Assembly: GCA_964501275.1 (NCBI GenBank)
Contig: CAZCSP010000009.1
Span: forward strand, 62,001-126,000
DNA from: 55-13 sp964501275
GTDB lineage: Bacteria; Armatimonadota; Fimbriimonadia; Fimbriimonadales; Fimbriimonadaceae
Length of the DNA: 64,000 bases
Direction: 5' to 3'
Part shown: one piece after another, positions 39,300 to 48,786 of the stretch
Position numbering within the stretch: the first letter of the stretch is position 1
Layout: every line of letters starts with the position of its first letter
Notes under the pieces: generated by a model
What the model saw: the letters and a program-made list of their open reading frames with translations, nothing else
Database searches by the model: none
Told to the model about the DNA's origin: nothing
Translations under genes and position numbers: made by a program

Positions 39300-41966
39300 G
39301 TGGCCGCCCGCACTCCGATGCTCCAGCAGTACTTCCAGGCGAAGGAACAGCATCCGGGGGTTTTGCTGGCGATGCGGGTGGGGGATTTTTATGAGTTCTA
39401 TGGCGAGGACGCAGAGTCGGCCGCCGCTGCCCTGGAGATCACCCTCACCGGACGCGACGACGGCGGAACCCGCATCCCGATGGCGGGGGTTCCCTATCAC
39501 TCCGTTGAGAAATATCTCGCCAGACTGCTTCAAAAGGGCCTGAAAGTCGCGATTTGCGACCAGCTAGAGGACCCGAAGGCGGCAAAGGGGCTGGTGAAAC
39601 GCGGCGTAACTCGAGTCCTCACCCCCGGCACCCTTCTCGAAGACTCGATGCTCTCGGCGGGACAGAGCAACTTCCTCGCCGCCATCTGCGTTCAGGATGG
39701 AAAGGCGGGGCTGGCGATTCTGGAACCTTCAACCGGCGAATTCACGGTGACCGAACTCACGGGCGAGGGGGTTCAGGAGCGGCTGTTACAAGAGATCGCG
39801 CGGGTTCGTCCGGCGGAGCTTTTGGTTGGACCGCAAGCGGAGGAGTATGGCGAGTTGGCGCGGGTCTCCCTGTCCTCCAGCATCACCGAAGCCCAATCCC
39901 CCACCCTCGACCGCGCCACTCGCAAGCTGCTGGAGCAGTTCGGGGTGGCGAACCTGCAAGGGTTTGGTTGCGAGGACAAGCCCAGCGCGATAGTTGCCGC
40001 GTCGATGATCTTGGCCTATGCCGAGAAAAACCGGCTTCCTTTGACCCACGTCGACAGCCTCTCCGCCTACTCCGTAGACGCCTTCATGCGCCTCGACCCC
40101 GCCACCCGCCGCTCCCTGGAACTCACCCAGAACATGGCCGACGGCGGGCGCAAGTACACGCTCTTGGAGGTCCTCGACCAAACCGTGACCTCGATGGGCT
40201 CCCGCCTGATGCGCCGATGGATCGAGCAACCCCTGCTGGACATCGCCACGATCCAGAGTCGGCAGGAAGCTGTGGAACGCCTTCAATCCCACGCCTTGAT
40301 CCGGGGCGACATCCGCGATGGACTGAAAAAGCTGGCCGACCTGGAGCGGTTGGTATCCAGGGTGGCGACCGGCTTGGCCGGACCGCGCGATCTGGCGGCC
40401 TTGCGCTCCTCCCTTCTCGCCATGCCCCTCCTGGCCGAGCCCTTCCGGAAAGTGGGGGTGGGGCGCTTGCAGGAGCTAAGAGAGCAGATCGCGGATCATG
40501 GGGAGTTGGCCCACCTGCTGGACCAGTCCATCGTCCCCGAACCTCCCCACGTTCTGCGCGACGGCGGCGTCATCAAGGCGGGCTACGACCTGGAGTTGGA
40601 CAAGCTCCGCGACCTGAGCAAGAACGGCAAGACCTACATCGCCAGCCTGGAGCAAGCCGAACGCGAGACAACCGGCATCGGGAACCTGAAGGTTGGATTC
40701 AACTCCGTCTTCGGCTACTACCTAGAGGTCTCCAAGGTCAACCAGGACAAGGTCCCCAGCCACTACATCCGCAAGCAGACCACCGCCAACGCCGAGCGGT
40801 ATATCACCGCCGAGCTAAAAGAGCACGAGTCGCTGGTCCTCGGGGCTGAGGAGAAGGCAGTCGCGCTGGAGTCGGACATCTTCCACAAACTCCGTCAGCG
40901 AGTCGCCGAACACGCCAAAGCCCTCCTCCAAACCGCCCGGGCTTTGGCGGAGTTCGACGTTCTTGCGTCCCTCGCCGAGTCGGCTTCTCGCAACGGTTAC
41001 ATCAAGCCGCAGATCGCCGAGGAGGACGTCCTACTGACCGAGTCTGGGCGACATCCGGTAGTGGAGATGCAGAGTCCGGGGTTTGTGCCGAATGATGTGG
41101 AGATCGGTGCTGGGCGTGGGGCATTGGGCGTGGGGGAAGACGGTGCGACGTTAGACGAAGGAACCGCATCACCGATGTATGAAAGCCAAGTCCCGAACGC
41201 CAAACACCAAACGCCAAACGCCAGAGTCCTCATCCTCACCGGCCCCAATATGGCGGGCAAGTCCACCTACCTCCGCCAAACCGCCCTCATCGTCCTCTTG
41301 GCCCAGATCGGGTCGTTTGTGCCGGCGAAGTTCTGCCGGATGGGGTTGTGCGACCGGATTTTTGCTCGCATTGGGGCGAAGGACGAGTTGGCTTTGGGGC
41401 AGTCTACTTTTATGGTGGAGATGATCGAGAGCGCGAACATCCTGAACCATGCCAGCGACCGCTCTCTGGTGATCTTGGACGAGGTCGGGCGCGGGACTTC
41501 AACCTATGACGGCCTCGCGATCGCCTGGGCGATGATCGAGCATCTGGCGGAGATTGGCGCCAAGACGATGTTCGCGACCCACTACCACCAACTCAACGCC
41601 CTCGCCGACCAGATGCCGGGAATCGCCAACTTCCGGGTAGCGGTGGAGGAGTTTGGCGACGAGATCGTCTGGACCCACAAAGTCCTCCCCGGCGGAACCG
41701 ACCGCTCCTACGGCATCCACGTCGCCCGCATGGCCGGGGTCCCGTCCTCCGTCCTGAACCGCTCCCGAGAAATCCTCGCCGAGCTAGAAGCCAAATCCGA
41801 AGCCCCCAAAGCCATCCCCGCAGCCACCCAAAAACTCCAAATGACCCTCTTCGAGTTCGAAGCACCCCCCGTCATGAAGGAGCTTCAAAACCTGGACGTG
41901 AACCAGCTGACACCTCTGGAGGCGTTGAAGTTGCTGGATGACTGGAAGCGGAAATTTGGGCGATAA
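39300..41966 (+). CDS. mutS: DNA mismatch repair protein MutS, with repeat-derived insertion
   Basis: An 888-residue mismatch recognition ATPase. Domain I begins near residue 5, with the mismatch-reading Phe-x-Glu motif in GDFYEFYGEDA. The connector, lever and clamp (ESLVLGAEEKA) follow, then the ATPase with Walker A GPNMAGKST (about 647), DEVGRGTSTYDG and THYHQL. Between FVPNDVEIG and the Walker A strand, about 40 extra residues (about 602-641) are encoded by heptamer repeat DNA. The GTG at 39300 was chosen over upstream starts. A CATAAT box is 6 nt upstream, and longer frames read through repeat DNA. Confidence 0.95.
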   Translation: MAARTPMLQQYFQAKEQHPGVLLAMRVGDFYEFYGEDAESAAAALEITLTGRDDGGTRIPMAGVPYHSVEKYLARLLQKGLKVAICDQLEDPKAAKGLVKRGVTRVLTPGTLLEDSMLSAGQSNFLAAICVQDGKAGLAILEPSTGEFTVTELTGEGVQERLLQEIARVRPAELLVGPQAEEYGELARVSLSSSITEAQSPTLDRATRKLLEQFGVANLQGFGCEDKPSAIVAASMILAYAEKNRLPLTHVDSLSAYSVDAFMRLDPATRRSLELTQNMADGGRKYTLLEVLDQTVTSMGSRLMRRWIEQPLLDIATIQSRQEAVERLQSHALIRGDIRDGLKKLADLERLVSRVATGLAGPRDLAALRSSLLAMPLLAEPFRKVGVGRLQELREQIADHGELAHLLDQSIVPEPPHVLRDGGVIKAGYDLELDKLRDLSKNGKTYIASLEQAERETTGIGNLKVGFNSVFGYYLEVSKVNQDKVPSHYIRKQTTANAERYITAELKEHESLVLGAEEKAVALESDIFHKLRQRVAEHAKALLQTARALAEFDVLASLAESASRNGYIKPQIAEEDVLLTESGRHPVVEMQSPGFVPNDVEIGAGRGALGVGEDGATLDEGTASPMYESQVPNAKHQTPNARVLILTGPNMAGKSTYLRQTALIVLLAQIGSFVPAKFCRMGLCDRIFARIGAKDELALGQSTFMVEMIESANILNHASDRSLVILDEVGRGTSTYDGLAIAWAMIEHLAEIGAKTMFATHYHQLNALADQMPGIANFRVAVEEFGDEIVWTHKVLPGGTDRSYGIHVARMAGVPSSVLNRSREILAELEAKSEAPKAIPAATQKLQMTLFEFEAPPVMKELQNLDVNQLTPLEALKLLDDWKRKFGR
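41106..41224. repeat. Heptamer word-repeat element inserted in frame within mutS
   Basis: The left arm at 41107-41136 has G-rich 7-bp words (GGCGTGG, GGCATTG, GGCGTGG). The right arm at 41193-41224 has CCAAACG/CCAAACA words. A central 56 nt is less regular. The words match the intergenic element at 37993-38099 in style. The frame stays open across it, encoding a Gly/Ala/Asn-rich linker in MutS. Confidence 0.75.
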
Positions 41967-41980
41967 CGTTGTGGCGGAAG

Positions 41981-42050
41981 ACGGGGGCACAATGCATCCC
42001 CCGCCTACAGAGTCAGCCGCCTGTAGGCGGGGGATGTATTGTGCCCCCGT
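41981..42050. repeat. Near-perfect 30-bp inverted repeat after mutS
   Basis: The arms 41981-42010 and 42021-42050 match in 29 of 30 positions around a 10-nt loop. The 5' part of each arm contains GGGGGCACAATGCATCCC or its complement. It may act as mutS terminator, but the length and symmetry are beyond a normal terminator and suggest a REP/MITE-like dispersed element. Confidence 0.75.
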
Positions 42051-42088
42051 CATCGCCGTAAAGCCTTGAAGAACTGCAACCTGGTTTT

Positions 42089-42112
42089 GCCGATCTGGAG
42101 ATCGGTGGTTCA
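42089..42112. repeat. Short palindromic repeat CCGATCTGGAGATCGG, copy 2
   Basis: Same palindrome and GGTGGTTC tail as at 34247-34270. It lies between the long hairpin and the efflux operon. A TTGACG at 42152-42157 and a TATCTT at 42167-42172 are nearby, but their spacing is poor for a promoter. Confidence 0.5.
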
Positions 42113-42180
42113 ATCACGTTAAAAGTCCCACCAACCGGTGAACAAGATTAGTTGACGCGCGTAAAGTATCTTTAGGCTAT

Positions 42181-43773
42181 ATGAAGCGCGCATTTATTTG
42201 GGGAGGGCCTTTGATCCTCCTTTTAGGTCTCATTTTTTGGCGGTTGACAACGGAGAAGGCCGCGGCCCAGGACACAGCCGCCCAGGCGGTAAGCCGGCGG
42301 AACGCTCCACAGGCCGCCGACTTGGCGGTGGCAGGACCCGCCATGATCGAGCGGATTCTGGACGCAGTGGGCAACGCCGAATCCCCTTTCAAAGTGGACA
42401 TCTCGGCCCGAACCAGCGGGAGGATCGACTCCCTCACCCTTCGCGAAGGCGACGTGGTTCGGAAGGGCGACATCGTGGCCCAACTCAACCCCAGCGACCT
42501 GGAAGGCCAGCTTCTGCAGCAGCAGGCGGCAGTGGCCGAAGCGCGGGCTAGGCTGGCGGAGGCTCAGATCGGAAAGGCCGCCAACGACACCGCCATCGAG
42601 AGCGGCTACCTTCAGCAAGAGGCGAACGTATCTACCGCACGGGCCGAGTTGGAGCAGGCTCAACAGACCTACGAAGCCCAGATCGCCGACTCCCAGGCCG
42701 GAGTGGTGGACGCCACCGCCCGAGTCAAGACCGCCGAGAGCGAAGTCCGCAACAACCAGGCTCGAGTGGGTTCTGCCCAGGCTGACGCGGCGAACGCCAG
42801 GCAGAGATGGGAGCGATACCAAAAGCTTTTGAAGGAAGGCTACATCGCGGGACAACTGGTTGACGACGCCAAGGCCAACTACGACGTTGCCGAGAAAGCC
42901 GTGGATGTGGCAGAAGCCCAACTCGACGGCTCCCGCTCTGCTCTGGAATCCAGTCAGGCCCAACTAAGGTCGGCTCAGCAGAAGCTCCAAATCGCAATGA
43001 AAGGAGCCGACGCCGACGTGAAGACCGCCAAGGCCAGGCTCGCCCAAGCGGAAGCCGCGTTAAGAGTGGCACGGGCCAATCGATCCGGGAGCGCCGCCTA
43101 CCAGGCCAATCTCTCGGCCCTGCAGGCAAGCGTCCGCTCCTCCGAGGCGCAACTGAACCAGGCCCAATCCAGGAAGCAGGATATGACCCTGCGATCCTCC
43201 ATCGACGGGATCGTCACCGCGCGCAACGCCGATCCTGGAAGTATGGCGACCCCCGGCCAACCCATCCTCACGATCCAATCCCTGGATTGGCTCTACATCA
43301 AATCTGCCCTCCCCATCGAGTATTCGGCGAAAGTGAAGCCGGGACAGACGGTGCGCTTAAGATTCGATGGCTTCCCAGGGCGGACCTGGGATGGAAGGAT
43401 CAGCCAGATCAACCCGTCGGCAGACTCTCAGACTCGGCAGTTCAGCTTCCAAATCCGCCTGGAAAACCCCGGCCAACTGATCCGCCCCGGAATGTACGCC
43501 CAGATATCGATCCCGATTGAGAAGATTCAGGTCCAAGTCGCCGTGCCCAAAACCGCTATTCAGGATCAAGCGGGCAAGAAGTCGGTCCGGGTGGTGGATG
43601 AGAACGGCGAGGTCGTTGTCCGGGACGTTCAGGTGGGAGAAGAGAACGACAAGCTGGTCCAGATTACATCCGGCCTGACTCCCGGCGAGAAGGTTGTCGC
43701 CCTATCCTATGCGAACCTGAGAGAAGGTCAGAAAGTGAGGACCCCCGGTGAGGGAAGTGGGAAAGCCAAATGA
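42181..43773 (+). CDS. RND efflux periplasmic adaptor (HlyD/MFP family)
   Basis: A 530-residue membrane fusion protein. An N-terminal hydrophobic anchor (about 8-20) precedes a biotinyl-lipoyl-like half (SGRIDSLTLREGDVVRKGDIVAQL). A very long alpha-helical hairpin (about 105-325) is rich in Ala, Gln and Glu heptads, and is longer than in AcrA-type adaptors. The returning lipoyl half and beta-barrel follow (PGSMATPGQPILTI, VRLRFDGFPGRTWDG). It overlaps the pump gene by 4 bp. The long hairpin could reach toward an outer-membrane channel, which is not encoded here. Confidence 0.93.
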   Translation: MKRAFIWGGPLILLLGLIFWRLTTEKAAAQDTAAQAVSRRNAPQAADLAVAGPAMIERILDAVGNAESPFKVDISARTSGRIDSLTLREGDVVRKGDIVAQLNPSDLEGQLLQQQAAVAEARARLAEAQIGKAANDTAIESGYLQQEANVSTARAELEQAQQTYEAQIADSQAGVVDATARVKTAESEVRNNQARVGSAQADAANARQRWERYQKLLKEGYIAGQLVDDAKANYDVAEKAVDVAEAQLDGSRSALESSQAQLRSAQQKLQIAMKGADADVKTAKARLAQAEAALRVARANRSGSAAYQANLSALQASVRSSEAQLNQAQSRKQDMTLRSSIDGIVTARNADPGSMATPGQPILTIQSLDWLYIKSALPIEYSAKVKPGQTVRLRFDGFPGRTWDGRISQINPSADSQTRQFSFQIRLENPGQLIRPGMYAQISIPIEKIQVQVAVPKTAIQDQAGKKSVRVVDENGEVVVRDVQVGEENDKLVQITSGLTPGEKVVALSYANLREGQKVRTPGEGSGKAK

Positions 43774-46700
43774 ACATCGCCAAGTTCTCCGTAACCCGTC
43801 CCGTCGCGGTGACCATGCGCATCGCGGCGCTGACGCTTTTGGGCATCGTCTGCCTGTTCCGCTTGCCCATCGACCTGCTCCCCAAAGTCGATATCCCCAC
43901 CGTCGTCGTCAACACCGACTGGCCGAACACCGCGCCCCAAGAGATCGAGACGCAACTCACACGTCCTATCGAGCAAGCCGTCTCGTCGATCCCCGGCCTC
44001 TATAACGTCAGTTCGCGCTCGGAGTTGGGGCAGTCGCAGGTTCGGGTTCAGCTTGACTACGGAGTGGATGTCAACCAGGCGGCGAGCGACGTGCTCCAGT
44101 ATGTCCAGCGGGCGGCCCGTAGTTTTCCTAACGATCCGAACATTCAAAATCCTATCGTTTTCAAGTTCGACCCCTCCTCCCTTCCGATTCTCATCTATGG
44201 CATCTCGGGAATGGAGGACTCGGTCAAGCTGCGCACGTTGATCGACAACGAGATTGCGCCGATCCTGGAGTCGGCAGGCGGCGTGGCGCAGGTGAATGTT
44301 TCGGGCGGACAGAAGCGGGCGATCCTGGTGGAAGCCGACCCGGCCAAGTTGGAGGCCTATGGAGTCAGTCTGGCCGACATCATTCGGCGGTTGGAGGCGG
44401 AGAACATCAGCGTTCCCGCCGGAATTGCGGCGGATGGAGGCAAAGAGTTCTCGATCCGCAGCACCGCCTACTTCGCTTCGCTCGACGATGCGCGGGCCAT
44501 GCCTTTGGGCTCCTACAACGGCCGCAACCTGACCCTGGGCGAGGTCGCGACCGTTCGGGATGAGAGCCAAGAGCAGAGGGTTTTCACCCGCCTGAACGGC
44601 GAGCCGAGCGTTTCGGTCTCCGTCACCAAGCAAAGCGGTGCTAATACCGTCGATGCGGTGAAGAACGTCCAGGCCAAGGTCAAGGAGATCGAGGCGCGCT
44701 ATCCCGACCTGAAGTTCGGAATGGCCTACGATCAGTCGGGCTTTATCGAGAAGTCGATCCTGGAGCTTCAAGAAACCGCTCTGATCGGAGGCATCCTGGC
44801 GATCCTGGTCATCATGTTCTTCCTGCGCAGCGTGCGCAGCACCATGGTGGTCGCCCTCTCGATCCCCATCTCCATCATCAGCACCTTTGCGATGATGTAC
44901 TTCATGGGTTTCACGCTAAATACGATTTCGCTGAGCGGCTTGGCCTTGGCGGTCGGCTTGATCGTGGACGACGCGATTGTGGTCTTGGAGAACATCTTTA
45001 GGCACATTGAGCGCGACGGCAAGAAGGCGGCGGTTGCGGCGGTGACCGGAACCCAGGAGATCATGTCGGCGGTGGTGGCCTCAACCTTCACCGTGATGGT
45101 GGTCTTCCTGCCTTTGCTCATGATCCAGGGACAGTCCGGCCAGACGTTCACCCAGTTCGCGCTGGTTGTCGTCTTCTCTATCGCGATTTCCCTACTCGAC
45201 GCGGTGACGGTTGTTCCCATGTTGGCTTCGCGAGTCATCAAGGAGGAGGAGGTCGAGGAGGAGGCGCATCCCGAGTTGCGCATCGCTCGGGGCAAGAAGG
45301 TTGGTCCATTGATTCGGGTGTTCGATGCCTTTGGTCGCTTCTTCAACCGGATGGACGCCTCCTATCACCGAGGCTTGGCCTGGGCGATCAAGCGGCGCTG
45401 GATGGTTCTGGGAGGCGTAGGTCTGTTGACCATTTCCGTCTTTCCGCTGGTCCCGTTCATCGGCTCGGAGACCCTGCCCAAGACCGACACGGGCGACTTC
45501 ACGGTGCGCGTTCGCCTTCCTATCGGAACCGCTTTGGAGACCACTATCGAGAAGATGAGCGAAGTGGAGAAGATTCTGCTCGCAGAGCCAGAAGTGGAAA
45601 CGGTTCTCTTGGCGGCAGGCGCCAACCTTAGCATCCGCGGAACCACCGGCTCCGGTAACTCTAACGAAGGATCGGCGACGGTCCGCCTAAAAGCCGATCA
45701 CAAGACGCGCACTGAAGACGTGATCAAGCGGCTTCAGCGTCAGTTAGGCTTAATCGCTGGCATCCGTCCTCTTGCCCAGCCATACGACCTGGTGGCCAAT
45801 ATGCTGGCGGGCAACAACCAAGGGATTGAGGTCAACGTCTTCGGGCAGGACTTAGAAGGCATTCTTGCCCAAGCTCGCGAGGTCCAGACCGCGCTGCAAG
45901 CCATCCCTGGCATGGAATCCGTGGACCTGGCGGTGCAGGATGCATCGCCGGAGCTTCAGTGGAAGGTGGACCGGCAGAAAGCGGCGGCTTTGGGAGTCAG
46001 CTTCAGCGATATCGCAACCGCTATCGGCACCAGCACCAGCGGCAAGCTTTCCACCTATCTGCAAGAAGGCGGGTTCCAGTACCCGATCTACGTCCAGGTC
46101 CCCATTGAGAAGCGGCGCTCCATCGAAAGCCTGCGCGAACTCCCAGTGAAGACGATCCCCGGCGATCCACCGCGGGTCGTCACCCTTGGGCAGGTCGCGG
46201 AGCCGGTAGTTGGCACGGGGCCCAACCAGATCACCCGCATCAACCGCCAGCGGTATGTGGCGGTGAACGGGCGTGTGGTGGATCGGTCGGAGAGCGACGT
46301 ACAGCGGGACATCACCACTGCACTGAACAAGATGGAGTTCCCCAGCGGGCAGTATTGGTCGTTCGGCGACCAGCAATTGCGGCGACAGCGGGAGTTCTCG
46401 GGCCTGGGCTTCAGCGTCCTCCTCGCCATCGCCCTGATCTACATGCTCTTGGCGACCCAGTTCGAGTCGTTCATCTATCCGCTGGTCATCCTCTGCTCGG
46501 TACCGTTGTGCGTCATCGGCGTGGTCCTGGCCCTGTTCCTGACGGATCGTGCGTTCAGCTTGACGGCCTATGTGGGGATCCTGATGCTGATTGGGATTGT
46601 GGTGAAGAACGGAATTCTGTTGGTGGACTACACGAACCAGTTGCGAGGCCGGGGTATGGGTCGGGATGAGGCGATTCTAACCGCCTCGCCCACCCGACTG

Positions 46701-47018
46701 CGCCCGATCCTCATGACGTCGCTTTGTGCCAGCCTCGGCATGTTGCCGCTGGCCCTGGGGCTGGGCGCGTCCTCTGAGCTTCAGGCCCCATTGGCAACGG
46801 CGGTGGTAGGCGGACTCATGACCTCCACCTTCCTGACCCTCTTCATCGTCCCCATCGTCTACACGTTCTTCGACGACATCGCCCGAAAAGTGAGAAAGGA
46901 CCCGCGCGACCTGGCCCCGGCCGACATCATCGAGCCTTCGGTGGCCTCGGTCGGGAAGGTGGACGAAGAGGACGAACCGATCAAGGAGCCCGCCAAGGTT
47001 GATGGACCCACGCATTGA
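43770..47018 (+). CDS. RND multidrug efflux pump, inner-membrane component (AcrB/MdtB family)
   Basis: A 1082-residue proton-driven efflux transporter with the usual RND layout. It has one N-terminal TM helix, a large periplasmic porter/docking loop, TM2-6, a second loop and TM8-12. The TM4 region GLALAVGLIVDDAIVVLEN carries the paired Asp of the proton relay, and the second half repeats FSLTAYVGILMLIGIVVKNG. It is co-translated with the adaptor upstream and overlaps a MarR-type gene downstream. Substrates are unknown. Confidence 0.96.
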   Translation: MNIAKFSVTRPVAVTMRIAALTLLGIVCLFRLPIDLLPKVDIPTVVVNTDWPNTAPQEIETQLTRPIEQAVSSIPGLYNVSSRSELGQSQVRVQLDYGVDVNQAASDVLQYVQRAARSFPNDPNIQNPIVFKFDPSSLPILIYGISGMEDSVKLRTLIDNEIAPILESAGGVAQVNVSGGQKRAILVEADPAKLEAYGVSLADIIRRLEAENISVPAGIAADGGKEFSIRSTAYFASLDDARAMPLGSYNGRNLTLGEVATVRDESQEQRVFTRLNGEPSVSVSVTKQSGANTVDAVKNVQAKVKEIEARYPDLKFGMAYDQSGFIEKSILELQETALIGGILAILVIMFFLRSVRSTMVVALSIPISIISTFAMMYFMGFTLNTISLSGLALAVGLIVDDAIVVLENIFRHIERDGKKAAVAAVTGTQEIMSAVVASTFTVMVVFLPLLMIQGQSGQTFTQFALVVVFSIAISLLDAVTVVPMLASRVIKEEEVEEEAHPELRIARGKKVGPLIRVFDAFGRFFNRMDASYHRGLAWAIKRRWMVLGGVGLLTISVFPLVPFIGSETLPKTDTGDFTVRVRLPIGTALETTIEKMSEVEKILLAEPEVETVLLAAGANLSIRGTTGSGNSNEGSATVRLKADHKTRTEDVIKRLQRQLGLIAGIRPLAQPYDLVANMLAGNNQGIEVNVFGQDLEGILAQAREVQTALQAIPGMESVDLAVQDASPELQWKVDRQKAAALGVSFSDIATAIGTSTSGKLSTYLQEGGFQYPIYVQVPIEKRRSIESLRELPVKTIPGDPPRVVTLGQVAEPVVGTGPNQITRINRQRYVAVNGRVVDRSESDVQRDITTALNKMEFPSGQYWSFGDQQLRRQREFSGLGFSVLLAIALIYMLLATQFESFIYPLVILCSVPLCVIGVVLALFLTDRAFSLTAYVGILMLIGIVVKNGILLVDYTNQLRGRGMGRDEAILTASPTRLRPILMTSLCASLGMLPLALGLGASSELQAPLATAVVGGLMTSTFLTLFIVPIVYTFFDDIARKVRKDPRDLAPADIIEPSVASVGKVDEEDEPIKEPAKVDGPTH

Positions 47019-47478
47019 GGAGCAAGCTCATCGGCTGGAGGCGATTCTGCCTCTCATCCTGCGCACTATTTACCCGCCCCGAGAAGACGACCCGTTCGCG
47101 GAACTCCCGCTGATGCAGCTTCGGGTCGTTCGAGCGTTATCGGGCGGTCCGCGAACGATGTCGGAGGTGGCCGAAGAACTCCGTATGTCGCCCAGCCGAT
47201 TGGCGCATCTGGTCGCGAGGTTGGAGGCGGTGGAGCTGGTGGAAAAGCGATGCTGCGCCGAGGATCGCCGGATCAAGTTTGTGGAGCTGACACCTCTCGG
47301 TAAGTCGCAGATGGGCGGGCATCAGCGATTGCGGGCGGATCGGGCGGCCGAGATTCTTGATGGCTTGGATGGGGACGAGCGGTCGAGGCTGATGGAAGCC
47401 CTAGAAGGTCTCTACCGTCAAGCCAAGTCGGTAGCGCTCATAACGGAGGTTCGAGACATTAGTTCTATCGTCGGATAG
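47002..47478 (+). CDS. MarR-family transcriptional regulator
   Basis: A 158-residue winged-helix MarR protein. The helix-turn-helix is at about 45-75 (MSEVAEELRMSPSRLAHLVARLEAVELVEK), followed by a wing with CCAEDRRIKFVELT. It overlaps the efflux pump gene by 17 bp. As the last gene of the operon it most likely represses the adaptor-pump-regulator transcript in response to an efflux substrate. I used the ATG at 47002; a TTG one codon earlier is possible. Confidence 0.9.
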   Translation: MDPRIEEQAHRLEAILPLILRTIYPPREDDPFAELPLMQLRVVRALSGGPRTMSEVAEELRMSPSRLAHLVARLEAVELVEKRCCAEDRRIKFVELTPLGKSQMGGHQRLRADRAAEILDGLDGDERSRLMEALEGLYRQAKSVALITEVRDISSIVG

Positions 47479-47569
47479 TCTGATGGTGTCGCCTCGAAAT
47501 CTCAAGCGTTTGAGAAGGTCCGTAATCAAAACTTGGGACCAGGCCCGACCTGTGACGGTCGAGAAGTCG

Positions 47570-47575
47570 TAGACT
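47570..47575 (+). promoter_or_regulatory. -10 box TAGACT of ribBA (leaderless, GTG start)
   Basis: TAGACT ends 6 nt before the GTG at 47582. The same hexamer with the same spacing precedes the gene at 55131. No FMN riboswitch is visible upstream. Confidence 0.5.
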
Positions 47576-47581
47576 AATGGT

Positions 47582-48781
47582 GTGAGCTTCGCAACGATTC
47601 CTGAGGCGCTGGACGATCTGAAGGCTGGCAAGATGATTGTCGTGGTTGATGATCCCGACCGTGAGAACGAGGGCGACTTGGTTTGCGCGGCGGAGGTTTG
47701 CACCCCCGAGATCATGAACTTCATGATCACCTATGGGCGTGGCGTGCCCTTTATCCCCACTACCGCCGAGCGGCTTCAGGAGCTTGGGATTCCAATGATG
47801 ACCAAGCAGAACACGGCCCGCCATGGTACGGCAATGGCCGAGATGGTGGATGCCCTCAAGGGCGCGACTACGGGGGTCTCCGCCTTTGATCGCGCGCGGA
47901 CGGTCGAGGTCTTTGTCGACGATGATGCGGTTCCCGAAGACTTGGGCAGACCTGGGCACATCATTCCGCTCCGGGCAGAGGTAGGGGGGGTCTTGCGAAG
48001 GGCCGGGCATACTGAAGCCATTGTCGATCTGTGCGTTCTGGCGGGATTCAAGCCCGTGGGTGTTGGGTGCGAAATCCTGAACGACGATGGTTCCATGATG
48101 CGGCTGGACGGCTTGATTCCCTTTGCCGAAAAGCATGGGCTGAAGGTCGTCACTATCGCCGACCTGATCGCCTATCGTCGCAAGAACGAGAAGCTCGTGA
48201 CAAGGGTCGCTGGCCCTATCGACTTCCCCACCAAGTTTGGACATTTCCAGCTCTATGCCTACGAGCCTAGCGTCGAACCCCACCCCTACGTAGCGATCGT
48301 GAAGGGCGACGTCTGCACCGAGGAGCCGGTTCTGGTGCGCATCCACTCCTCCTGCCTGACGGGAGATCTGCTGGGATCGTTGCGATGCGACTGTGGCGAC
48401 CAGCTTCAGATGGCGCTGGAGAAGATCGAAGCGGAGGGCCGGGGCGTGGTGCTGTATATCGCGCAAGAAGGGCGAGGGATCGGGTTGATCAACAAGCTCC
48501 GGGCCTATGAGCTTCAGGATGGCGGGTTAGACACAGTTGAGGCTAACCAGGCGCTTGGGTTCAAGGCGGATTTGCGGGACTACGGGCTAGGCGCCCAAGT
48601 TCTGGCCGACCTTGGCCTGCGCAAACTACGCCTGATGACCAACAACCCCAAGAAGGTGAGCGGTCTGCAGGGGTATGGCCTGGAGATCGTGGAGCACGTC
48701 CCCCTGATCGCGGGTCCAGAAGAGCCTCGGGCGAAGTATCTGGGAACCAAGCGGGACAAACTGGGGCATATGTTGCCTTGA
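47582..48781 (+). CDS. ribBA: Bifunctional 3,4-dihydroxy-2-butanone-4-phosphate synthase / GTP cyclohydrolase II
   Basis: A 399-residue fusion for the first committed steps of riboflavin synthesis. The RibB half (about 1-200) has DDPDRENEGDLV and PGHIIPLRA. The RibA half (about 205-399) has the zinc site in CLTGDLLGSLRCDCGDQL and IAQEGRGIGL. Both active sites look complete. The start is the GTG at 47582, whose product opens FATIPEALDDLKAGKMIV as usual. It stands alone; other rib genes are not in the window. Confidence 0.96.
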   Translation: MSFATIPEALDDLKAGKMIVVVDDPDRENEGDLVCAAEVCTPEIMNFMITYGRGVPFIPTTAERLQELGIPMMTKQNTARHGTAMAEMVDALKGATTGVSAFDRARTVEVFVDDDAVPEDLGRPGHIIPLRAEVGGVLRRAGHTEAIVDLCVLAGFKPVGVGCEILNDDGSMMRLDGLIPFAEKHGLKVVTIADLIAYRRKNEKLVTRVAGPIDFPTKFGHFQLYAYEPSVEPHPYVAIVKGDVCTEEPVLVRIHSSCLTGDLLGSLRCDCGDQLQMALEKIEAEGRGVVLYIAQEGRGIGLINKLRAYELQDGGLDTVEANQALGFKADLRDYGLGAQVLADLGLRKLRLMTNNPKKVSGLQGYGLEIVEHVPLIAGPEEPRAKYLGTKRDKLGHMLP

Positions 48782-48786
48782 CATCG

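Noticed and set aside
47482..47581. FMN riboswitch before ribBA
   Set aside because: The gap is about 100 nt, lacks the conserved FMN-element sequences, and a -10 box sits 6 nt before the start codon, leaving no leader.
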